The notes beneath the pieces are model-generated. The model was not told the origin of the DNA and did not search any database. It worked only from the letters and a program-made list of their open reading frames with translations. Both the position numbers and the translations under genes were made by a program. A stretch of 64,000 nucleotides of DNA, from assembly GCF_029867415.1 (NCBI RefSeq), contig NW_026705568.1, positions 186,001-250,000 of the forward strand. Reading direction: 5' to 3'. The DNA comes from Vicia villosa. Its lineage: Eukaryota; Streptophyta; Magnoliopsida; Fabales; Fabaceae. Positions 56,085-64,000 of the stretch are shown piece after piece; positions within the stretch are counted from its first letter, which is position 1, and every line of letters starts with the position of its first letter.

Positions 56085-57594
56085 GTTGTGTATAGAAAGA
56101 ATTAGATGTTTCAAGTGAAGAAAGCCTTTACTTTGGTTACAGCAAGACTTTCAATGACTTACTGCAGTGTGTGTGGAATGAATCTCTAAGTTGCAAAATC
56201 GATGGTTAATAAAGACCATGAGGTAACATGGTTGATAGCTAAAGTTTGAAAACGTGGCATCTATTGTGTGGTTTAGATTTCACAGCCATGGATTTCTTGT
56301 CACAATGTGAATAATCATGTTATTAATAAGTGTGGTATAAAAATGCTTGGTGGTGTAATCATAATCATTAAAGTATATGTTCATCTTTACCACTACAACA
56401 GTTTGGTACACCACTACAGCATTCAGTATTATTTCGTTTTTGTTTAAAATTTGGGTATCCGGTGCGGATAATTTCATTTCATACACTAATTTTTTTGAAT
56501 TGAGGATGATTACAAAAGATAATAAATTTTTCTTTCAAAAAAATTTAATAATATTATGTATTTAGAATTGACTTCGCGCTCAAAAACTCTAGGTTAAGTT
56601 TTAAAAAATCTCTGATCATTTCATCCAATTATGACTGAATCACATTATTTCATTTGATTATGTCAAGATTTAAAAAAAAAAAAAAGACTTAATCGAGTTT
56701 TACCCAACTAACAAACAACATTGATGTCGATAAATTTATGTCCAAAAGAAATTATGTAGATTATTTGAGGAAATTGCACAGATGGAGTTTTACAATTATT
56801 AACATAAGTGAATAAATAATGACAAACCTTGTGGTCACATCTTTAAATTTCTTCCCCGTATGAATATTGACACGTAGCACATACGTAGCACATGTGTGTC
56901 ATAAGCCTCTAATAATTGCAATATAGACTTGTTTCGGGATGTTTGCAAAGTCTCCGAACATGGGCCTAATTATGGAGCCCAACATAAAAGATGCAAGCAA
57001 GAAGCTGAGAACATGCAAGACTTCATCAAAGCCAAACTATGGAATTCTAGCCTCCAACCTATTTCTCACGGTCAGATTTAATTAAGCGACAAACCACACA
57101 ATGTATTAGGTAAAACGGGAGTGATTTTGACCGTTCATTCTATATAAGTTTCACACGCACCACTTTAAATTGATTTTTGAAAATTTCATTAACTTAAACA
57201 TTGAAATGCTAACCTTATAAGTCCACTTCTGTTCCGCCGTATTAGAAGCATCCACCACCACACAAGAAAATCTCATTTCTATGTTGTTTTATATTCCTTA
57301 TTCCACCACAAAAACCATCATCACGCATTTCGGCAACAAACGATCTTCTTCTCATCCAAGTGACTAATCAATTCTGTGAAAACTAGCTTCTACTTCTCGT
57401 TACTTCTTCTCATGTTCTTCCTCCTTTCAATCTAGCTTCTCATGAGCTCGTTTCAAGTTCCTGTGAACTTTTAGCCTTCCCAACAACTTCTTCAAGGCCA
57501 AACATCAAAGCAACGCAAAAATGAATCTATCTACCCTGTAGTTTAGACTCACTCATCGATTTATGGACATAATGTGAATAATGTCATTAATAAT
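56085..57594. other. O-methyltransferase promoter region and unrecognised sequence
   Basis: The first ~200 bp are upstream of the O-methyltransferase ATG. No perfect TATA box was seen; an ACGT core (CCACGTTTTC on the minus strand, about 56,250) may be a bZIP-type site. The sequence near 56,390 (ACCACTACAACAGTTTGGTA) has a diverged relative near 63,070. The rest is AT-rich with no gene seen. Confidence 0.4.
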
Positions 57595-58440
57595 TGTCTC
57601 AATATGTCAAAATTTCAATATGGGGATGAATTTGAAAAAAAATCACTACGTCTCATATTGTTAAAAAAATCATGTGAGTTTGTGTATTAATTTAGAGTTT
57701 TTTTTGTCTCATATAATGCTAGCATGTGTCCCAGGAGGATAAGTTAATGAACTATTTGAAGAAATATTTTTTTACGAGCGTTCATTTAATTTTTAGAAAC
57801 TTTAAACACTGTTTTATTCAAATCAAATTTTCTAATTGTAGTATCTTAACTTGTATCCTAAGAGCATAAGTTAGAAAAATACATATGTTTCTTTCTAAAA
57901 CATATTAAAAAAAAGTTTAAATATACGATATCCTTTGTCATTGTAGCGAGTTTTGATTTTTCCCCTATAAATTTTTTTTGATTTCCCTCTGTAATTTTTT
58001 TAAAAAAAATTCCCCCTTTAAGCGTACAATTTTAACACTGAATTGAGGGGGTAAATAAAAAAAATTACAGGGGGTAACTTGTGCCCTTATGGGACAAAAC
58101 ACATAGAATTTTCACATTTCAAGGGGGTACAAAAAAAATTATAGGGAGGTAAACCGAATCTCTCCTATATTACAAGGAAGTAAAGTGGTATTAACCCTAA
58201 AAAAAATTACTTTTAACTTTTTCTTCCCTCACTATCTTTACTCACTCTAGACGAGTATCTATCGTGCAGTAGTAATTGTAAAGTTAAGAACTATGTTGTT
58301 TTTATCTTGGAGACGTCGTGGTTGATTGTCTGCCTTGCACAATTTTGAGTAGTACCGCGAAACATCTTAAAGAGAGCGGTTTAGTCTGCGACTCAACCCG
58401 ATAATTTCTTCTGTGTCATATTTTCAAAATCATAAAATAA
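57595..58440 (+). repeat. 5' LTR of old copia element (MITE-interrupted)
   Basis: Collinear with the LTR at 61,347. The left part (57,595-57,914) and right part (58,201-58,440: ATTACTTTTAACTTTTTCTTCCCTC, GACGTCGTGGTTGATTGTCTG) are separated by about 286 bp absent from the right LTR. The 3' limit is uncertain. Confidence 0.55.
57915..58200. mobile_element. MITE inside the old copia 5' LTR
   Basis: About 286 bp with complementary tracts at both sides (CCCCTATAAATTTTTTTTGA on the left, AAAAAAAATTATAGGGAGG on the right) and approximate inverted ends TTTAAATATACGATATC / TAAACC-GGTTAATACC. The homologous position in the 3' LTR (about 61,600) has no insertion, only an A-run, so the empty site is seen directly. 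Superfamily not assigned. Confidence 0.55.
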
Positions 58441-58489
58441 TAATTTTAAGATGTTTCAAACTGTCATGGATACTGAAGAAATTATATGT

Positions 58490-59730
58490 ACTTCTGTTGT
58501 TGTCACAAGTCGTTCAAGTTTGAGGGAGGTCATTTAAAATGTTGGCAAAAAATGTGATTTTCTTAACCATAAAAAAGGTTGCCAATGTTTTTTGACCGAT
58601 GACATTTATGTTGTTCCTTTTGGATCAAAAGAGCAAAATAACACTAAAAAAGAAATCCACTATGAAAAAATTAAATCCGATGAATATGAATTTGTTGTAC
58701 AGATTATAGAAAGGGATTTATAGTTGAGGAAAGAAATCGCTTTTTGAAATGAGAATGATTATCTTTGCAAAAATCATATTTTAAATGGACTCACAAATGA
58801 TCTGTATGATTATTATAGTAGTTGTAATATTGCAAAATAAGTTTGGGAAACTCTGATAAAGAACAATGATACTAAATAGGTTGGAGAAAATAAATATGAT
58901 GTAAGTTGCTACCTGAAATATCATATGGATGATGAAAGATCTGTGGAGGCTCAGAGTTGTGAAATTTAGAAGATTTCTCATGAGATCATCACTGAAGGTA
59001 TGTCTTTGGATGAACAATTTCAAATTGCTTTTATTATTGAAAAATTTCCATTGGTTTGAAAGATTTTAAAATTTTTCTCGCCACAAAACAAAATAATTTT
59101 CAATCGAGAGTCTGATTACTCACCTCTGAATTGAAGAAGGATCTCAAAAAAGATCAAAAATAAAAATGTCTTAGTTATTTCAAACAATAAAAAGAAATTT
59201 GGCGTGGTTCTCGAGCCAACTGAAAAACTATTAATGAATAAGAACCACAATGTTGTGAATCGAATTATGAATTGAAACCTTTGAAGGGCTTAAACTACAC
59301 CACTTCCTAGGGAACAACCACCCCTTAAACAAATGATGTTGGGATTTTATCTTGCTTCTATTGTGGAAAACTATATCATATCGCTAAGAGATGTAGGAGC
59401 AGGCTTAAACATGTTGTTGTTGTTAATGTACATGTTTACCTGACTATTTATTTCTATGAACACTGAAATCAACATGGTTGGTGGATTTGATGGTTTGTAG
59501 ATAGATATTGGTTCCTCTCATCATGTCTGTTATGATCATGAAATGTTCAAAACATACGCGAATAATGAAGACTAGAAATTGATGTTATGAGATGTCTACA
59601 CCACTAATGTTGCTAGTATTAGAGATGTGGAGTTTAAGTTCACCTCCAACAAAACTTTGATTTTGAAGGATGTCATGCATGTCTCTAAGGTTAGAAACAA
59701 TCTTGTTTCTGGATTTCTAAAATAAAAGTC
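58490..59730 (+). pseudogene. Copia Gag and protease relic
   Basis: Across several frames with stops, copia Gag motifs can be followed (a YDYYSSCNIAK-like region near 58,800; SLDEQFQIAFIIEKFP near 59,005-59,050). A perfect zinc knuckle C-x2-C-x4-H-x4-C (CFYCGKLYHIAKRC) lies at 59,353-59,394. A copia protease-type stretch (DIGSSHHVCYDHEMF near 59,500) and LKDVMHVSKVRNNLVSG near 59,660-59,715 follow. The element stops being recognisable after this point. It is non-functional. Confidence 0.6.
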
Positions 59731-60720
59731 AATTTAGTAAGAATGAAAATGAACAAATAGATTTAGTAAGAAAATTAAGAGGTTTCATAGTGATATGGGA
59801 ACTGATAGGTAAAGGAAATGTTTCAAGTCACAATAGTCGAACATTTGTTGCATTCATGCAAACCATCTTCATTAACTAGTTTCTGCAACCTTGCTTGTCA
59901 TCAAAGGAACTAAGGTACAAAATAGATAAATTTGTTTTTTCTGCATTTCTAGTACTCGTTTCTAGATTTTTTTATGACTATTTTACCCTGCTTATGTGCT
60001 GCATTAGCATGAGAATGACTCGAGAAAATATATTTGTCATTTTTAATTGTTGTTATTTTGGTAGCTTTCGATATGCATGACTATTCATGTGCTACAAGCA
60101 TCATGAAGTATAATCAAATTAATGCTAGAGAATAAACACCCATTTACTCCTATTTCTCTGGTCTGTGTGTGTCGATGTTAATTTGTCTGTTATTTTGATG
60201 ATAATGTGATCTTCATGGTTGATTTTTTTTTTGGTTTGGCATTGTAACAGAGATGTTTTCTAGTTGGCAGGTTTCAGAAAAGGCACATTGGCTTGCAAAG
60301 ATGCTCTCATATATTTCTAAATAGTTTGCTAGCTGAAGTTTATTGAAATAAAATGTTGTGAAACTAATTTTGTATTGCTCTACTTTGGTGCTATTTCAAA
60401 AATGAAGAAACTATACTTTTATGTAACATTTTTAAGTAACATAGTTAATGTAATTTTGAATAGATATGTGTACTTTTGAATTTATATAAGAGTGATTATG
60501 AATTTTATGCAAATTTAAATTAGATTAAATATGATTCTCATTATATTTTGGTGTATGTAACATGGTTTTTATTGATCACAATACATTACTAGTCTATGAT
60601 TATAAGAATTTAAACACAAAAATTTGATGTTGAAAAAATATTATGAATATTCCATTACTCAATTCTTTTATATTATTTCATAATTATATATTTCAGGAGA
60701 ATCTTCCTCAGGCTTTAACA
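59731..60720. other. Unrecognised AT-rich sequence
   Basis: No gene or clear repeat. It probably replaces the missing pol part of the old copia element. One 61-codon frame at 59,895-60,080 has no family features and is likely chance. Confidence 0.4.
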
Positions 60721-61015
60721 TAAGAAAAAATAAGTGTTGCCTAAATATAGTCTGAGCCAACGCTTATGAATAAAAGCGATGTCTAAATCATATATAAGAT
60801 AACGCCTATTAGTAGAAAGCGTTTTCTAATGACGACTTATGCTAGTGTTTTTATCATTAAACGCTGCCTAATGATGCCTTACGCCATCACTTTTATTAAA
60901 AAGCCTTAGAAAACATTGTCTAAAGAGACTTACGTATGCGCTTTTAACAAAAAGCATTGTTTAACAATTCCTTGTGCCAACACTTTTATTAGAAAGCGTT
61001 GTCTAATACCCATAA
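60721..61015 (+). repeat. Six degenerate ~50-60-bp repeats, CACTA-subterminal-like
   Basis: Six units share GCCAACGCTTTTAT...AAAGCGTTGTCTAA in varying states of decay (for example GCCAACACTTTTATTAGAAAGCGTTGTCTAA near 60,980). Each unit contains a weak inverted pair AACGCTT/AAGCGTT. Such units are common near the ends of plant CACTA transposons, but no CACTA terminus was found here. Confidence 0.5.
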
Positions 61016-61346
61016 CAACACAAGAATAGACAACAATTGAAAGTACGTTTTAAGTTTAAAAAGTGTAGTCTAAGCCCTTATTTGGCATAGTAAAAATTCC
61101 TAAAGCCTTCACTAGGCTAGGATAGATGTACAAGGTCATTAAAGCACATGCATAAGAATTCCCCTATGAAAAGGTCGTGTGTGGATTTGATGTTTGAGAT
61201 TGAGTTCAAGATAGTGAGTCACTCTTTTTGAATCAAAATCCTACTTGTTTTTGCAAATGTTCAAGTCATAAACACTTTGTTTATGCGCAATTTAAAAAAT
61301 TTAATGTTACTTTTGAAACAATTTTTTTAAAGTTAAGTGGAGGATT

Positions 61347-62294
61347 TGTAACATGTTAAAATTCAAATATGGAGTTGAATTTTAAGATTTTACTTAAGTT
61401 CTGTAGTGTTAGAAATCTATGAGTGTTTGTGTGTTAATTCATAAAACTCTATGTCCAACATTGTCCAACTTACACACAAAAGCTAAAACAAACATTGTAT
61501 TAAAAAAAAAGAAAAATTCTAAATTTCATGTTGTTTAGATTATATATCTTGGTTAAATTATTTCATTATATAAGTAATGCACATGTTTCATTATCAAACA
61601 CACCAAAAAATTACTTTTGAGTTTTTCTTTCCTCACTTTCTTTACTTTACGTTCTCGAATTGTCGAAATGTCAACTTATTCTTTTTATTTCTACTCGTCG
61701 AATCTTCCGAGTATTTATTGAATTTTCTTTGATGAATTATTTAAATATTCCTCGTTCGAGAAATTGTTTATGGTGGTCAAATGACCATTATTGAATTTTC
61801 CTTGAAAAATAATTTGAATTTCTCATCGTTCGACAAATTTAGGATGGTCAAACGACAATTATTCTTTTTGAAGAATTATTCAGATTTCTCCTAGTCCGAG
61901 AAATTATTTAAGATGGCCAAACGACCATTATTTGAGGTTGTATTTCTAGACCAATTAATTATTGTATAGTAGTAATCATATCGTTAAGAACAATGATGTT
62001 TTACCCTAGAGACGTCGTAGTTGATTGTCTGTCTTATACAATTTAAGACAGTTATATGAAAAGCCTTAGAGAGAACAATCTAGTCCACCACCCGATTCAG
62101 TAATTTTTTCTGTGGCATATTTTCAAAATTATAAAATATCAATAAGTTTGCGATGTCGATCATAACCACACCCATAATTTTGGTAACAATGTTGTTGATG
62201 TGGTAATTTCAACAATCGAATCATATTGCAATTGTGGTGTTATATAATAACACGTTAGCGATCGTGATAAAAAGTGCATAAAATAGTTTTATTC
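61347..62294 (+). repeat. 3' LTR of old copia element with minisatellite-like expansion
   Basis: Homologous to the left LTR but carrying three extra ~85-bp units built on TCG(A/T)(C/G)(A)AATT...ATGGTCAAACGACCATTA (about 61,760-61,930). Each includes a TGGTCAAACGACCA-like dyad. The LTR sequence then runs into the 478-bp tandem duplication. Confidence 0.5.
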
Positions 62295-62772
62295 AATTTC
62301 TCATCGTTCGACAAATTTAGGATGGTCAAACGACAATTATTCTTTTTGAAGAATTATTCAGATTTCTCCTAGTCCGAGAAATTATTTAAGATGGTCAAAC
62401 GACCATTATTTGAGGGTGTATTTCTAGACCAATTAATTATTGTATAGTAGTAATCATATCGTTAAGAACAATGATGTTTTACCCTAGAGACGTCGTAGTC
62501 GATTGTCTGTCTTATACAATTTAAGACAGTTATACGAAAAACCTTAGAGAGAACGATCTAGTCCACCACCCGATTCAGTAATTTTTTCTGTGGCATATTT
62601 TCAAAACTATAAAATATCAATAAGTTTGCGATGTCGATCATAATCACACCCATAATTTCGATAACAATGTTGTTGATGTGGTAATTTCAATAATCGAATC
62701 ATATTGCAATTGTGGTGTTATATAATAACACGTTAGCGATCATGATAAAAAGTGCATAAAATAGTTTTATTC
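61817..62772 (+). repeat. 478-bp direct tandem duplication
   Basis: 61,817-62,294 is repeated at 62,295-62,772 with only scattered substitutions seen by eye (such as GGCCAAACG/GGTCAAACG, TAGTTGATT/TAGTCGATT, GATCGTG/GATCATG). Both copies start AATTTCTCATCGTTCGAC. It duplicates the end of the copia LTR and adjoining sequence, and is younger than the element itself. Confidence 0.85.
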
Positions 62773-63196
62773 ATGTTTGTTTAATTATTTTTATCAAAGA
62801 TTAATTTCTAAAATTCTAAAATATAATGAAATTTTTTAGCTTTTAATGTATTTCAAATTTCAAACACATTTTAATTAATATTGACACTGAAACGATCGTA
62901 ATATACGTCATAGTAATTGTAAACATCGTAATTGCAATACTTATAACCACACCTACATTAAAGCTCACATTCGAACGGCCGTAATGCATGTCATAGTAAC
63001 AATAAAAATCACAATTGCAATACTTTCAACCGCATCAACATCCATATATGATATTTTTTACTTGTTACTACAGTTTAGTACTACACTACAACATTCAACA
63101 TGACTTCATTTTATTAAGCAAAGATTTTAGAAAATAACTTAATTCATTTGTAACAAATAACATTGAGATTTTTTTTACCAATAAACCACATTATTG
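62773..63196. other. AT-rich sequence with a short degenerate repeat
   Basis: Two ~75-bp related units built on GTCATAGTAA...CGTAATTGCAATACTTATAACC lie at about 62,890-63,040. No gene seen. Confidence 0.45.
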
Positions 63197-63204
63197 AAAA
63201 TAAT

Positions 63205-63977
63205 TAGGGGTGACAAACGAGCATGCCTGCTCCACAAAAGCTCATAAAAGAATATAAAGAGCGGACTTACTTAAGGATGTGGGCCTAAAACTTTAACCAA
63301 CCCCGCGCTAAAAATGATGGCAGGCCAGCGGACACCGCTCTTTTTAGGCCTAAAAATACAACAATTCATTTAAATGCATGTGCCCGTAAAAGTCCACATA
63401 AAAAACAAGGCGGTCACACTAGAGGGTAAGGGTCTAACATTCTTGGTCCGCCCTACACTAAAGTGCGAGAAATCTACATGCCACCCCCTAAATTAAACAT
63501 GCCACCCCCCAAATTTAAATATTCCAAATTTACCCTTGATGAGATACAAACAATTTTCGGACGAAATTTCTAGTACACCCCTACAAAAAGTACCAGAAAT
63601 TTCGAAATTTCTAGTACAAATTACAGAAAATTTCAAAATTTCCGGTAAAAAGTACTGAAAATTTCAAAATTTCCGGTAGAATGTACTGAAAATTTCAAAA
63701 TTTCCCATATCACCCAAGAATTCTTTCAAAATTTTCGGTATATATTTCAAATTTCCGGTAAAAACTCACGGAAATTTTTTAAAATTCGATTATTTTTTAA
63801 AATTTCCGGTAGAAACGTATATTTTTTGAAAATTAGTGACTTTAGGCAAGAGTATAATGATAAAAGCATACCCCTGAGGGAGTGACATGTTTAATTTTAG
63901 GGGTGACATGTAGATTCTTCCTAAAGTGTGGACAAAACAGACATGGCCAACAGACCAGACCCGTTTTGCCACCCTTA
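63205..63977. mobile_element. hAT-type MITE (773 bp)
   Basis: Inverted ends TAGGGGTGACAAAC / TAAGGGTGGCAAAAC are flanked by perfect 8-bp duplications AAAATAAT (63,197-63,204 and 63,978-63,985). TAGGGGTGGCAA-like ends with 8-bp duplications are typical of hAT elements. No transposase sequence, so it is non-autonomous. A second MITE sits inside it. Confidence 0.8.
63466..63920. mobile_element. MITE nested in the hAT MITE (455 bp)
   Basis: About 38-bp inverted ends (ATCTACATGCCACCCCCTAA on the left; the complement of TTAGGGGTGACATGTAGAT on the right). They are flanked by 8-bp CTAAAGTG at 63,458-63,465 and 63,921-63,928, or 9 bp with one mismatch. The interior is built of repeated GAAAATTTCAAAATTTCCGGTA-like motifs (at least five). 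No coding content. It could be hAT- or Mutator-derived. Confidence 0.75.
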
Positions 63978-64000
63978 AAAATAATATACTAAAATACCAC

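Larger units (their letters stand above)
57595..62772 (+). mobile_element. Old Ty1/copia element with MITE insertion and internal duplications
   Basis: LTR-like sequence at 57,595-58,440 (TGTCTCAATATGTCAAAATTTC...) matches 61,347-62,160 (TGTAACATGTTAAAATTC...) over their length, with many changes. Between them are a Gag and protease relic, but no RT or integrase. A purine tract AAGTTAAGTGGAGGATT precedes the right LTR. The strong LTR divergence shows great age. Target duplications were not identified. Confidence 0.6.

Overview
This window is plant nuclear DNA, probably from a legume of the pea/vetch/clover/Medicago group. The reasons are the dense nested LTR retrotransposons of the Tat/Ogre, Athila and copia types, GT-AG introns, AT-rich non-coding DNA, and one intact type I plant O-methyltransferase gene. 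The species assignment is an inference from family resemblance. No prokaryotic genes, rRNA or tRNA genes were seen.

Layout. (1) 1-12,887: the 3' part of a Tat-lineage Ty3/gypsy element. It has degraded sense gag, protease, RT, RNase H, archaeal-type RNase H and integrase, then two antisense genes. One antisense gene is a plant-mobile-domain (PMD) gene of five exons with short in-phase GT-AG introns. A 3' LTR follows. (2) 12,954-17,378: two decayed Ty1/copia copies sharing the same internal deletion, separated by an LTR-like block on the minus strand. (3) 17,379-50,080: a young Athila-lineage element inserted in the second copia copy with target duplication ATGAT. Its 5' end carries two extra 2.43-kb tandem units (truncated LTR plus 3' internal region) before the full 5' LTR. 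(4) Nested in that element's pol region: an 11.5-kb Ogre/Tat-like non-autonomous element (28,360-39,865, duplication TAAGT) and, on the minus strand, a 4.76-kb non-autonomous LTR element (40,817-45,580, duplication GTCAT). (5) 50,081-51,364: the rest of the copia copy, with two related ~487-bp LTRs. (6) 51,699-56,084: an O-methyltransferase gene on the minus strand, apparently intact, with a predicted 16-codon first exon and a 3.2-kb first intron. (7) 57,595-62,772: an old copia element holding a MITE and tandem duplications. (8) 63,205-63,977: a hAT-type MITE with a second MITE nested inside it.

Insertion order can be read directly: decayed copia, then Athila, then the two insertions within Athila. 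LTR pairs differ by eye at only a few positions: Athila 3 substitutions and 1 indel in 1,440 bp, the Ogre-like element 5 substitutions and 2 indels in 3,262 bp, the small element 2 substitutions in 1,294 bp.

The strongest unexplained signals are structural. Arrays of short dyads have flanking arms that change in a compensatory way (the Athila LTR and 3' internal region, the 35.9-36.4 kb array, and a GGGAGGCA hairpin shared by Athila and the small element). The others are the spliced-looking antisense gene and the tandem LTR/3'-internal units.
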